From the NCBI GenBank assembly GCA_963402885.1, contig OY727100.1, positions 9,021,395 to 9,085,394 of the forward strand: a DNA stretch of 64,000 nt, read 5' to 3'. The position numbers and the translations under genes were made by a program. Source of the DNA: Antedon bifida. Lineage: Eukaryota > Echinodermata > Crinoidea > Comatulida > Antedonidae. The notes beneath the pieces were generated by a model. That model was not told the DNA's origin. It saw nothing but the letters and a program-made list of their open reading frames with translations, and did no database searches. Positions 1-29,759 of the stretch are shown here, in pieces; position 1 is the stretch's first letter; the number at the start of each line of letters is the position of its first letter.

Positions 1-165
1 TATGTAAGTAATACGCCACCATTTCTTGGTCCTAATAATTAGTTTCATTTTTGTAATCTTTGTCATTACATTCCACTAACTGTAGTTGGTAATCAATTGA
101 TACAACAACATGTATTTTTTTATTCTGTTAATATATCGTTTCTAAAATGAAATTCAATAGAGTCA

Positions 166-17345
<17,180 letters not shown>

Positions 17346-17700
17346 TAGAAAAGTGTACAGAAAGAAATATTTTTACCCACTACTCATAATTATTTTTAAA
17401 AATGTAAAATTCATTTACATAGGCCTACATAATATACAACATTATGTTGTTTAAACTAAAGGATACTTACATCGTCCGTTTTATGGTAGAAAACTGTAAA
17501 ATGTCAGAACTAATAGTTTTGGGTGGTGCTTTTAAACCTCAAATGTCAAATTTCCAATTCAATTAATCTTTTGTATGGTGACTATTATTGTCAAAAGTTC
17601 TACCAAAGTTTGTTGTCACGGAGTTAATGGTGAATTAATCTGTATAATGCAAGCATTCAAGTGGAACTAATCTGTGCACAATAACGAGAAGACGGATTTC
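17346..17700 (-). promoter_or_regulatory. Putative promoter and 5'UTR region of the GH9 gene
   Basis: On the minus strand a TTTAAAAG TATA-like box lies near 17530-17538, and a GAT|GTAAGT donor near 17468 could end a non-coding first exon. There is no further support; transcript 5' ends would decide it. Confidence 0.3.
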
Positions 17701-18189
17701 AAATTTATTAATTTGACTATATAGCTGTCTTATTTTGATATTTTAACATAGAGGTTTTCCCCGTTAGAAATTGCCACCGCCAGCGTTTTTAGCCAATTCT
17801 AATGTTTTTACTAAGCTGATTGAAACTACGTAGGCCTATGTGATCTGATTGATATGTAATCATAACGATTTTAGCTTTGTTGGTTTTGATATAAAATTTG
17901 CGGTACACCACACATGGTGAGGACGATCAAAGCATATTGATCGAAACATCGAGAAACTCAACAGTTAACGATAAAATACTTTTATTGCAACTTTTGGGTT
18001 GAATTATACAAAAATATATAATTATAATTATACAAAAATATATCATATTCATCAACAACAAAAATCAAATTACACAAAACATCGAAGAACAGACAAAACA
18101 AAAGTCAGGTTAAGATACGACAGGGATACTTATGCCTACCACTTGTGAAAGATACCAAAGTTTACAATGACATTTTTGTATCGTTCCGT
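17701..18189. other. Intergenic sequence without recognised features
   Basis: AT-rich, no coding frame. A duplicated ttatacaaaaatata word lies near 18005-18040, just before the retrotransposon remnant. Confidence 0.4.
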
Positions 18190-18605
18190 TTTTACTTTTG
18201 GAATGCAAAATTCTTTAACTTGTCTTAAATTGTATCCAGATTTGGCAGAAGGTGGTATAGTCTATGGAAAGGGTCTTTAAGTTTCTGATAGTAATCCTTG
18301 CACAGTCTGGTTCGACGTTCACATAGCAAAGGCACATTACATTGATCCATTGCTTTGTTGTACCTGAGCTCTGGGAACGTGATTCTAAGCGCCCTACGTT
18401 GAATACTTTCCAGTTGGTCAGACTGCAATTTAGTTAAGCACGTTCCCCAAACGGGGACGGCGTATTCTAGAACAGGCCTGATAACACAACAATAGAAATA
18501 GCATAAGGCTTGTGCGTCTAGACTAGACCGGCGCAATTGTTTGAGGAAATATAACCGTGAGTTTGATTTAGCTATCAAAGAATCAATTTGGGTTGCCATG
18601 ATAAA
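18190..18605 (-). mobile_element. Non-LTR retrotransposon remnant: C-terminal part of reverse transcriptase ORF
   Basis: A minus-strand frame of 124 codons (18225-18599) reads SRLYFLKQLRRSSLDA, then VIRPVLEYAVPVWGTCLT, then QLESIQRRALRITFPEL and HRLYHLLP. These are the conserved motifs that follow the RT domain in CR1/Jockey-like elements. The catalytic RT core is absent and the frame breaks upstream (TGA just before the Met), so this is a 5'-truncated dead copy. Confidence 0.85.
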
Positions 18606-18904
18606 TTGTCACATGGTAGTGAAATATTAGGGTTAAATGATATATAAATTTTAGAGAAAGTTCACATTAAATTCTGTAAATATATATAGGAATGTGTAAT
18701 TCTGCACCAATTGTTGCAGTGAGAGGAGAATGTGGAAGATTCCCTATGAAAATTCCAAGTATCATTAATGTAATTCGTTACTGGCTGAGAATAATCCAAA
18801 TGGATAATGACAAATTCATTAAACAATGTTATGATATTCAATATAGAAAAGCCCAACGAAAATGAGCCATGTTGGGCCAATGACGTAAAAATAGGATTTG
18901 GTAG

Positions 18905-19690
18905 CTACTGTACAATCGCCATCAAATAGGCTATCTCGTACAGGTTTCGCTCCCCTGGGCATAGCTGGTTGCACATTTTTAAGTGGGAAATCTTAGTGAT
19001 GCTGTCGATGTCCAGTTGGGTTTTGAAATTAGTTGGTGCACATCTAGTTGGGTCGGATAGAGCGTTCCACTCTGGTATGGTCCATGGATAAAGAGAATGA
19101 AGGTAAGCCTAGTTGTTGTTGTTCGTCTGGCTCCTTTTGTAGATGAAATTCCCCGCGGACTGTCTGGTTAATCTTGTTGAAGACTGTGGTGCATTCGGCT
19201 GATTTTGGAGTAAATGTGATATGTTGCTGGGAATCAAGCTGTTGGTTTTTAATATAGTGCATAGGCGGGCTTTGGTACGTCTCGACTCAAGCGAGTCCCA
19301 GTTAAGTTGGTTTATCATGTTGGTGACACTTGAAGCTCTGGAATAGTCATTAAAGACAAATCTCGCTGCTCGTCTTTAAATTTTGTTGAGAGAGTCGATG
19401 TTCGTTTGATGTTGAGGATCCCATATTGTCTGGTACTCTAACAATGGGCGAGTGCCTTATATGCCACAACTTTAGTCTCCCTGTCACAGTTACTGAGATT
19501 TCGCTTAAGGAGGCCACAAAAGTTCTATTTGCTTTTATAGTAATCTGATTTTATGTGTCTCTTCCAGCTGAGGTAAGATGAAAGTTCAACTCCCAGTTAG
19601 GGTTAATTGTCTACTTCTTCCAGCAGACTGTCGTCCATCCTATATCGGTTGGTTTCTTTTTGTGAGTGATCCGCATTGAGTAGCATTTAG
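18905..19690 (-). mobile_element. Second non-LTR retrotransposon remnant, frameshifted
   Basis: Reading across frames on the minus strand gives LGVELSSYLSWKRHIKS, LLKRNLSNCDRETKVVAYKAL, INQLNWDSLESRRTKARL and WTIPEWNALSDPT. This is the usual order at the end of a Jockey/CR1-like RT protein. Several frameshifts and stops separate the pieces. It differs in sequence from the remnant at 18190-18605, so it is a separate insertion. Confidence 0.8.
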
Positions 19691-19691
19691 A

Positions 19692-20215
19692 GTGATTGAT
19701 TTGGTAACATATGACATGCTCAACAGGTCCACAATATACATTCCTTTATTTTTAAACAAAGGCTCACCGATATTGAAATACAAACAATTATTTGAAGATA
19801 TTAAGTTACACTCTAAGCTCCAATATTACACACCCATTATATATCATTTTGGAATTATTGAAGAATACTTAATTAAAATAACAAATTACAAACATAGAAA
19901 GATTATGACTAAACTAAGACTAGGAATATTAGAATTAGAAATTGAAAAAGGAAGATGGAATTGTATTAATAGAAATAAAAGATTATGCAAATTATGTTCT
20001 TTACAATCAATTGAAGATGAATATCACTTCACATTAGTTTGTACCTTTTATTCAGATATTAGAACTAAATATATGTTTTCATTTTATACAAATAACCCAT
20101 CTAAATTAAAATATATTTATCTTATGTCTACTATTAATACTGATCTCATTACTAAGCTTGGACAATATTTTTTGCTACTCGGAGACTGCGGCAATTAACA
20201 AACTTATAGAATAAT
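19692..20215 (+). mobile_element. Non-LTR retrotransposon remnant: C-terminal zinc-binding segment
   Basis: A plus-strand frame of 168 codons contains LRLGILELEIEKGRW, then CKLCSLQSIEDEYHFTLVC (C-x2-C-x9-H-x4-C), the zinc-knuckle-like C-terminus found in L1-like ORF2 proteins. RT and endonuclease are missing, so it is 5' truncated. It lies head-to-head with the remnant on its left. Confidence 0.75.
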
Positions 20216-21100
20216 AAATAAAGACGCATACAACATAAGTTCTGGCTTAAATAGTTTAATTAGTAAATGAACATTCGCCCATGTAAAACTGCACATAGAA
20301 GTCATAAGCAAATACTTGATTATTTTTTTTCATTTAAACGTAGAACAGAATTCTTAAACGCACTCTAATGTTATTTATATTATTATATATTATTTGTGCC
20401 AAAGGCCATTATATAATAAATGTTTTCTTGGATCTTTCCAAGAAAGAGAGAGAAGAGAGAGAGAGTTAGATATATAAACACATAATATACAAGTAAACTT
20501 TATTACTGACAGTTGTTCTCAACGTTTGTATTAATAATTAAAAAAAATATAAACGTCGTAGTGGTGTATCGGTACATGTACTTTACTATTTCAATCGACT
20601 ATAACAGGGACAGTTTTAGCAAAGTATTAAGTCGCAAATGTTTTACTGTATTTAGTGGTATATTATTTATAGGCCAACAAAATATTTCGCTACTGAGTAG
20701 ATAAAGAATATATTTTAAAATTGTTCCTCTTTGTACCCATCCTCTTCCCCATCCCTCAATCCTAATGTTAAATACAAAACACAACTTTGGTTTATTTAAA
20801 TGAGTCCAAATCAAAAATGTGGACTCATTTTGTGACAAGTTTCTTTTTCGGAAGTAATTCCCAGGGTGCTAATTTTAGTTGACTACATAAATCATCGTGT
20901 CTATTTATTCGTATTTAAACGACTTTGTATTATATTCCTGCGGTACGTACATTTGAAATCGCCAGTTTTTTTACGCTGAAATTACTGTGTATTCGAGAAC
21001 TATCTGTGGGCGCGACCTAGATGATACTCTATTTGTACTTGTTTGTATATCGCCCTCTTGTCAGTATGTAGAGAGCAGTGTTTCAATTTCATAGTTCAAT
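20216..21100. other. Intergenic, simple repeats only
   Basis: A (GA)n run lies near 20445-20472. The rest is AT-rich without recognised features. Confidence 0.4.
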
Positions 21101-21289
21101 TGTTTGAAATGCATAACTAATATAATAATAATAATAGTTCATTATTACATAGGTCATATAAGCAGGCTCTGAATAATCTAAGCGGTATCCATTTTATACA
21201 CCTGGGTGGAGAGAAGCAAATGTAAATAAAGTTTTGTTTTATTCAGTTTTTGTCAAATTTATCAATAGTATTTAAGTTTAAAGGGAATA

Positions 21290-21475
21290 TGTTTCATGGT
21301 TTTCACAAGCGCCTTGATCACTTTAGTGGATATGTGCGCTGTATAAATCTTATTATTATTAAAGTGCCTTGACTAAGGATACAAGCAATGCGGCGAAGAG
21401 TTGGATTCGAACCACGATCTCACGATCAGTAGTCCAACGTCCAATACACTGCGTCACAACTTTGTAATAACAATT
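21290..21475 (-). mobile_element. tRNA-derived SINE
   Basis: On the minus strand, a tRNA-like head starts TGACGCAGTGTATTGG (A-box-like), with a perfect B box GGTTCGAATCC near 21405. The body contains TATCCTTAGTCAAGGCACTTT, a pattern common in invertebrate SINEs, and a (TAA)n tail. Similar tails with a gcgc(t)gtataaat motif are seen elsewhere in the window. Confidence 0.7.
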
Positions 21476-21584
21476 CTGTCCCCTGTCGCACTTGGTAATA
21501 TTTCTGTCGCAATTTGTAATTAACCGCATTGTCACACATTGTAATAACTGATAAACGCCGGTCATATTAATGATATTATGTCGT

Positions 21585-22080
21585 ACTGTGTAATATAACT
21601 GCTGTCGTACGTTGTAATATAACTGCTGTCGTACTTTGTAACATAACTTCTGTCGTACCTTGTAATAATATAACTGCTGTCATACTTTGTAATGTAACTG
21701 CTGTCATACTGTGTAATATAACTGCTGTCATACTTTGTAATATAACTGCTTTCATACTTTGTAATATAACTGCTGTCGTACCTTTAATATAACTGCTGTC
21801 GTACTTTGTAATATAACTGCTGTCGTACTTTGTAATATAACTGCTGTCGTACTTTGTAATATAACTGCTGTCATACTTTGTAATATAACTGCTGTCGTAC
21901 CTTTAATATAACTGCTGTCGTACTTTGTAATATAACTGCTGTCGTACCTTTTAATATAACTGCTGTCGTACTTTGTAATATAACTGCTGTCATACTTTGT
22001 AATATAACTGCTGCCATACTTTGTAATATAATTACTGTCGTACATTGTAATAATTATAACTGCTGTCGTAATAACTACCT
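21585..22080 (+). repeat. 23-24 bp minisatellite
   Basis: About 20 copies of taatataactgctgtcgta with ctttg or ccttt endings and small length changes. The minus-strand frame through it (SSYITKYD repeats) is a by-product. Confidence 0.9.
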
Positions 22081-22089
22081 GTTTCACAT

Positions 22090-23940
22090 TAGAATAACTG
22101 CGATCACAATGTGTAGACTTGATACCTGCTCTCGCACTTGTTTTTTATATACTTGTTGTAGGCCTACTGTACTATTTTGCACCATGTTTAATTCAGTTTG
22201 TCAATACAAAATGAATAAATAATAATAGTGCCATTCATATTAGAACTTGTTATAAGCAGGCCAATACGTATGTTGTTTAGGTTTGTTATTTTGGAAGTTT
22301 CGAGTTTAATTTGTTGTCGTTTACCATTCCACAGATATACATAGTTAAATACTATTTAATTATTACAACACGCTATTATTGAAGGGATTATGTAATATTA
22401 TTAGACGTTAGTGAATAAGATTCACACAGTAGATCATATCGTGTTTGTCTTATATCCACATCTTTCTTTGTTATGTTCTCGTATTAATGATTGACGTCAT
22501 TGACACGATGCCTACAGACTATTATATCATCATTTAAATTGATATCCTTTGTGGATCACCTATTTTTAGTCGATGACTTTCATATGCATATGTAAAATTA
22601 ACAGTCTTTCTAAAAATAGAAGTTTTGCTTTATATAGAACGTTAATTACTTTTGGAAAAATAGTGACAACGTACGTGCCAATTTAATTTTTGCTTAATTA
22701 AGTAGTTTCAATATTTTAGTATATTAAAGGACATAAGATCCCCTTTATTGAAGGAGGGATTCGTGAATTAAATAATCTTATCGGTAAAGAAAAAAGCTGT
22801 TGTTTTGTAATTTGTAAATAGATCGCAGGTATATGATAAGCTAGCCTGTATAATACTCGTTAGGCTCTTGGTAGTAACAATTCTTCAAATATTCCTTTAT
22901 AAAGAACAAAGTGAAACATTATTGTCCGTAAAGCTATTACTTTTAGTATAGATAGCCAAATTGAGGTCAATCCTTATAGACCGCTGTCCTAGATAATATA
23001 CAAATATTGTTTTGCTTTGAGAGTTAAATGGTAAAATCTATGGGCCTAGTCTTCCAATGTCCAAAGGAGGCTATATAACACTATGAACGACAGTGCTCTT
23101 GTTTTGATTGAGTGCAGAGTTAGGTACCATTAGTGCCACATTCAGCTTAAATACTATTTTTACAATTTTCTCTTAACGCACCCAAAGTTAAAGAATCTCG
23201 TGATGCTCTTTTAACCAATCGCTAGACAGTAAAACTTTTAGCCATGATATGACAATAATATGTAGAGCCAATGTTATAGACTGGATATATAGATGTACCG
23301 AGATAATACTGAAAGATTAAGTGTAAATTAAGGATAAATGAAGCGTGTATTTTTTAAATGAGTGTTCTTTTTCTCAATAATCTATATTGATGAGATCGTC
23401 GTTAGTAGTAACATTGCCATCGCCAAAAAACTAACCGCAATAATGTGCGATATGTTTATTACGATGTTTGTAATTGTTTTAAAGGCAGGCAAACAAAATA
23501 TATTGGTCATATAACATTCCAATAATAAACGATTATTTTGATAAATAATGAGTGGTTGTGAAAAAATAAATAGTGATTGTGAAAATTAATCCCTATTCTT
23601 GTGTATACAAATGTCGTAAAAAAGGGAGGCATCTATTAAAATATGAAGAAAAAAATAATGTACCAGATGACTAATAAATGTATAGGCTATATTACTTTAA
23701 TTACGTTTATTACGGTGTATTCTTCAGTTTTTTGTTTTTGTGATATAGGCCTATATACATTTTTTGCCATTTTTTTTTAATTTTGAGGCTGAACTACAAC
23801 TACGTTTAAAGTTTACTGAAAGAGAAATTTATATTGTGTTCGTTGTCTGTTACAAATATTTTTTTTTAAACGCCATTTTAATGTCTCATAATATTTATTC
23901 AATTTGACCAAAAATTGGATCGCCAAGACAATTATTTAAT
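22090..23940. other. Intergenic, nothing recognised
   Basis: 1.85 kb of AT-rich sequence with no coding frame of note, no clear repeat and no RNA gene that I can see. Confidence 0.4.
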
Positions 23941-23944
23941 TTCT

Positions 23945-24295
23945 TCGATGCTTTAAATGAACGTTTTAATTCTCAAGAACTAACCTTTTTTCAAAACAGG
24001 ATGTACTCATCCTGTTGTTAAAATTGGCGCCCCATTACCCTTCTAAACACTGACTACAACATTCTTGCACATGTATTAAGCAATAGACTAAAAGTAGTTA
24101 TTAAATCAACAGTAAGTTCAGATCAAAAAGGTTTCGCCGGCGAAAATATTCGTTTAGTAGACGATTTTTTTTTATTATACAGAAAGGCAAATACTTACCT
24201 TAGATTTTAACAAGGCTTTTGATTCTATTAGTAAAGATTTTATGTTCTATGTTTTAAAAAAGTTAAATTTGGATTGTCTATAATCTATATATAAA
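23945..24295 (+). mobile_element. Reverse transcriptase core remnant of an L1-like retrotransposon
   Basis: Across frame breaks the plus strand reads TLLNTDYNILAHVLSNRLK, VVIKSTVSSDQKGFAGENIR, then KAFDSISKDFMFYVLKKLN. These match the RT motifs LLN-DYK-I--K-L--RL, SDQ-GF and DF-KAFDS. The catalytic YADD part is absent. It is not continuous with the C-terminal piece at 19692. Confidence 0.75.
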
Positions 24296-24349
24296 TTTAC
24301 GTAAGGGCAAAATTCGGTAAAACGCGCGTTACTTCTAGAATGTTTACTC

Positions 24350-24690
24350 GACGGTAGGCCTATATAAAGTTGGTTTGTACTTTCGGTATTGATTTTAATC
24401 ACCTGATTTAACCCTGTTTACTAATTAAATTGAGTTAGATAATTAGTTATTGACAATTAAAATGAATTTAGGTTCAACGATTTGCCCCAACTAGGGGTGT
24501 TTTCCGATCGTGGTTTACACTGTCTAATGGATGTCCATTTTGAAAAATACCCGCACACAATAATACGAGGATGCTTCGCATTTACCTATCTGTTGAAAAC
24601 GGCTTTAACAGCTCAAGTACAGCATTATAACGTCGAAGACCGATTTTCTTTTTTAAAAAATACTATTTTGATGGAACGTTCTAAATAATA
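24350..24690 (+). repeat. Dispersed repeat, copy 2
   Basis: Longer relative of the copy at 14868-15075, containing ggttcaacgatttgcccca and gtacagcat...gaccgattttctttt. The 68-codon frame inside is probably not a gene. Confidence 0.65.
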
Positions 24691-24836
24691 ACACAAAGGC
24701 AAGTACACTCATAATAGAAATTCGATCCATTTTTTCCAATCTGTGACTGTGAGGTGGAATGGCTGTACAATCAACTTTATTATTGTATTACAGTTCAACC
24801 ACCACCCACACCACCACCCCTCCCCTTAATACTATT

Positions 24837-26515
24837 TAGGTGATCATTTAGAATAAAATGATCACCTATTGTTATTGTATAAAATCTTTATTATTATTTT
24901 TTTTATTTTTTTTATTTTTTTTATTTTTTTTATTAGGTGATCATTTAGAATAAAATGATCACCTATTGTTATTGTATAAAATCTTTATTATTATTTTTTT
25001 TTTTCTTTTTATTGTTTCTGTACACTATTTTGTGTAACAATTATCTCAAAAAGTTTAATGTCAATGATTACAAAAATTTCAGAATATCTTTCAAATAATA
25101 TAACTTAATCCTAATAAGCTTTCCAGCGTGATCACTCATCCGTGACGACATTTATACGCCATTTTGCGAAATCACATTATCAATCATATCTCCATAATTC
25201 ATTATCACATATTAATGAAATTCACTACACGTAAACTTCAGATCAAGGGTAAAAATATTAGCAAATAAAAACGCACGCGCACGTAGGTTCATGCGCGTGA
25301 TATCGCGCGTTAAAAATTTAAAACGCTCAAAATTAAGTTTTGATCAATTTAGAGCATGAATTAGGCCATTTGCGTGTTTCAAAAAATTACTGCGCAAAAA
25401 TGCGTTTTTGCGCGCGCGATACTTAAAAAGCGTAAAAAACATGAATTTTTTTTACAAATCTCATTCTACTCACCATCCTTAGTACATTCACCAAATTTGA
25501 GTCAGTTCCGACTTAAAATAACGCTATACGAGCACGTTAAAAATGACAAAATGCGCACATTAATTTTACAAAAGTTCTGAAAATGGTGAAAAATAGGTCT
25601 TTTTTTAAATGAAAATAATTCTTCAGAATGCAAGATGACCCCCGATTTTTTTAACTTATTCTGGAAGCCATTGAGTTGTAGATATGAATTCATGTACACA
25701 TTTTACGTACAAAATGTTTTGACGTCATCAAATGGCCACTTGAATTTAAAAATTAGGATTTGTTATCTTTTTGTGTAGATTATCACATTCAACAGAGCGC
25801 ATCTTGGTTATGTGTGCTCGAATTTCGCACAACTTTCAGTATGTGCTTGCTTAATTAATTATCTTTATCATGAGTTGACACTATCTTCATTTTAATGACG
25901 TCATCACGCGTAAAAACTTGAATAACGTAGGCCGTGTAATTTCACCTTCGCAGTAAATTTGAATATCTTACAGCTCTTCAGAATTGAAGGTTACCTTGAT
26001 GATTATAATTTATTATGAAAGCTGATGAAATGTAGATATTAATTCATATAAAAATTAAGCCTATCGGATGTTGTGACGTTAACATATGGCCAGTTGAAGT
26101 GAAAAAGTAGTTTTTTCATATTTTTCGTCAAAGTTATACACAATTCAAAGAGCGCGCACAGCGCTTCTACGTGCCAAATTTTTTTCCAAATCTTATATTT
26201 TTTTGCTCAATTAATTATCTTTCGAAATTGTCATCTTAAAGTTTAGTTTGATAACGTCATCATGCCAAAAAATTAGAACATGTGTGTCCCGTAATTTCAC
26301 CTATGCTACACTGTATATAGATATACAGTATATACTGTACATATTGTATATGGCATATAGGCACAACTCAGCACTATAAGCATATAATAGGATGGCATAC
26401 ATCAACATTTTCCGATCGTATGTTAACGTACGTGCATGTTTAAAAAAAATTAATTTCAGTAAAATGATAAAAATGATCACCTATAATTCGTCAAAGTGAC
26501 GAATTAAATTCTAGT
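24837..26515 (+). mobile_element. Helentron-like unit 1 (with doubled 5' end)
   Basis: It has two 5' ends: a 97-bp stub at 24837-24933 with a T-rich run, then a full element from 24934. Its sequence from about 25010 is nearly identical to unit 10. Confidence 0.75.
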
Positions 26516-28096
26516 TAGGTGATCATTTAGAATAAAATGATCACCTATTGTTATTGTATGAAATCTTTATTTTTTTTTTTATTTTTTTTATTCTTTCTGT
26601 ACACTTTTTGTGTAACAAATATCTCAAAAAGTTAAATGTCAATGATTACCAAAATTTCACAATGTCTTTCAAATACTGTAACTTAGTCATAATAAGCTTT
26701 TCAGCGTGATCACTCAACCGTGACGTCATTTATACGCCATTTTGTGAAATCACATTATGAATCATATCTCCATAATTCATTATCACATATTAATGAAATT
26801 TACTACACGTAAACTTCAGGTAAAGGTAAAAATATTAGCAAATAAAAACTTGCGCGTTTCAAGGTCATTCGCGTGAAATCGCGCGTCAAAAATTTAAAAA
26901 GTTCAAAATTACGTTTTGATCAATTTAGAGCATAAATTAGGCCATTTGCGTGTTTTAAAAAATTACTGCGCAAAAACGTGTTTTTGCGCGTGCGTACATA
27001 GAAAGCTTAAAAAATACCAATTTTTTATACAAATTGCATCCTAGTGATCTTACTTAGTACATTCACTAAATTTGAGTCCATTCCGACTTAAAATAACGCT
27101 TTACGAGCACGTTAAAAATGACAAAATGCGCACAATAATTGTACAAAAGTGCTAAAAATGGTAAAAAATAAGGCCTTTTTAAAATGAATATAACTCTTCA
27201 GAATGGAAGATGACCCCCATTTTTTTTAACTTATTATGGAAGTTAATGAGTTGTAGATATAAATGTATATACCCATTAGACGTACAAAATGGTATGACGT
27301 CATCATTTGGCCACATGAATTTTTAAAATAGGGTTTTTTCCCATTTTGTCATAGACCACCATATTCAACAGAGCGTAACTCGCTTATCTGTGCTCGATTT
27401 TTTTTTAATTTTCAATATATTCTACCTCAACCAATTATGTTACTCATGAGTTGCCAATATTTTCATTTCGATGACGTCATCACGTCTTAAAATTTGAATA
27501 ACGGTGGTTACATAATTTCACCTACAACGTATAGTTGAATACCTTACAGCTCTTCTGTATTAAAGTTGACCTTGATGTTTATAACTTATTATGAGAGCTG
27601 GTAAAATGTAGATATGAATGCATATAAAAATTAAGCCTATCGAATGTTATGAAGTTACCATATGGCCAGTTGAAGTTAAAAAGTAGTTTTTTCATCTCTT
27701 TCGTCAAAGTTATACACATTTTGAAGAGCGCGCACCGCGCTTCTACGTACCAAATTTTCTTCTAATTGTTATATTTTATTGCTCAATTCATTATCTTTCG
27801 ATATTGGTATCGACAAGTTTATTTTGATAATGTCATCAGTGCAAAAAACTTAGAACATGATGTGTGTCCGTAATTTCACCAATGCTACACTGTATATAGA
27901 TATACAGTATACTGTACATAATGTGATATGACATATAATAGGCACAACTAAGCACTATAAGCGTATAATAGGATGGCATACATCAACATTTTCCGATCGT
28001 ATGTTAACATACGTGCATGTTTAAAAAATATTAATGTCAATAAATTTATAAAAATGATCACCTATAATTCGTCAAAGTGACGAATTAAATTCTAGT
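26516..28096 (+). mobile_element. Helentron-like unit 2 (1,581 bp)
   Basis: A full unit with both termini. It has the same length as unit 6 and looks virtually identical to it throughout. Confidence 0.75.
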
Positions 28097-29759
28097 TAGG
28101 TGATCATTTAGAATAAAATGATCACCTATTGTTATTGTACAAAATCTTTATTGTTGTTTTTGTTATTATTAGGTGATCATTTAGAATAAAATGATCACCT
28201 ATTGTTATTGTATCAAATCTTTATTCTTCTTCTTATTCTTATTATTTATTTCTCTCTGTACAAATTTGTGTAACAATTATCTCAAAAAGTTAAATGTCAA
28301 TGATCACAAAAATTACACAATGTCTTTCAAATACTTTAACTTAGACATAATAAGCTTTTCAGCGTGATCACTCATCCGTGACGTCACGTATACGCCATTT
28401 TGTGAAATCACATTATCAATCATATCTCCATAATTCATTATCACATATTAATGAAATTCACTACACGTAAACTTCAGGTCAAGGGTAAAAATATTAGCAA
28501 ATAAAAACTCGCGCGTTTCAAGGTCATGCGCGTGGAATCGCGCGTTAAAATTTTAAAAAGCTCAAAATTAAGTTTTGATCAATTTAGAGCATGAAATAGG
28601 CCATTTGCGTGTTTTAAAAAATTACTGCGCAAAAACATGTTTTTGCGCACGGGATTTTTAAAAAGCGTAAAAAATAAAATTTGATGTACACATCACATTC
28701 TACTCATAATCCTTAGTACATTCTCCGACTTTGAGTCCATTCAGACTTAAAATAACGCTATACGAGCACGTTAAAAATGACAAAATGCGCACATTAATTG
28801 TACAAAAGTGCTAAAAATGGTAAAAAGTAGGGCCTTTTTAAAATGAATATAACTCTTCAGAATGGAAGATGACCCCCAATTTTTTTAACTTAATATGGAA
28901 GCAAATGAGTTGTAGATATAAATGTATATACACATTAGACGTACAAAATGATATGACGTCATCAAAAGGCCACTTGAATTTAAAAATTAGTAATTTTTAT
29001 CTTTTTGTGTGGGTTATCACATTCAATAGAGCGCATCTCCGTTATTTGAACCCAATTTTTGCACAAATTTTAGTATGTGCTTGCTCAATTAATTATCTTT
29101 CTCATGAGTTGTCAACATTTTTATTTTGATGACGTCATCATGCGTAAAAACTTAAAAAACCAAGGTCGTGTATTTTCAGCTACACCATACATTTGAATAT
29201 CTTACAGCTCTTCAGAATTAAAGGTGACCTTGAAGATTATAATTTATTATAAAAGCTGATGAAATTTAGATATGAATTCATATAAAAATTAGGCCTATCG
29301 GATGTTGTGACATTATGAAATGGTCAGTTGAAGTTAAAAAGTAGTTTTTTTCTCTCTTTCGTCAAATGTATACAAATTTCAAAGAGCGCGCATTGCGCTT
29401 CTACGTGTCAAATTCTCTTCCAATCCGTATATTTATTTGCTCAATTCATTATCTTTCGAAATTGTCATCTTCGAGTTTATTATGATAATTCCATCATACC
29501 AACAAATTAGAACATGATGTGGGTCCCGTAATTTCACCTATGCTACACTGTATATAGATATACAGTATATACTGTACATATTGTATATGACACATAATAG
29601 GTACAACTCAGCACTATAAGTGTATATGCATCATGTCATAGGATGGCGTACATTTACGATCGCATGTTAACGTACATGCATGTTTAAAAAATGTTAATTT
29701 CATTAAAATAATGAAAATGATCACCTATAATTCGTCAAAGTGACGAATTAAATTCTAGT
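28097..29759 (+). mobile_element. Helentron-like unit 3 (with doubled 5' end)
   Basis: A 73-bp stub (28097-28169) precedes a second 5' end at 28170. The rest is nearly identical to unit 5. Confidence 0.75.

Noticed and set aside
21585-22080. Possible CRISPR-like array
   Set aside because: It is a head-to-tail minisatellite without unique spacers, in a eukaryotic genome.
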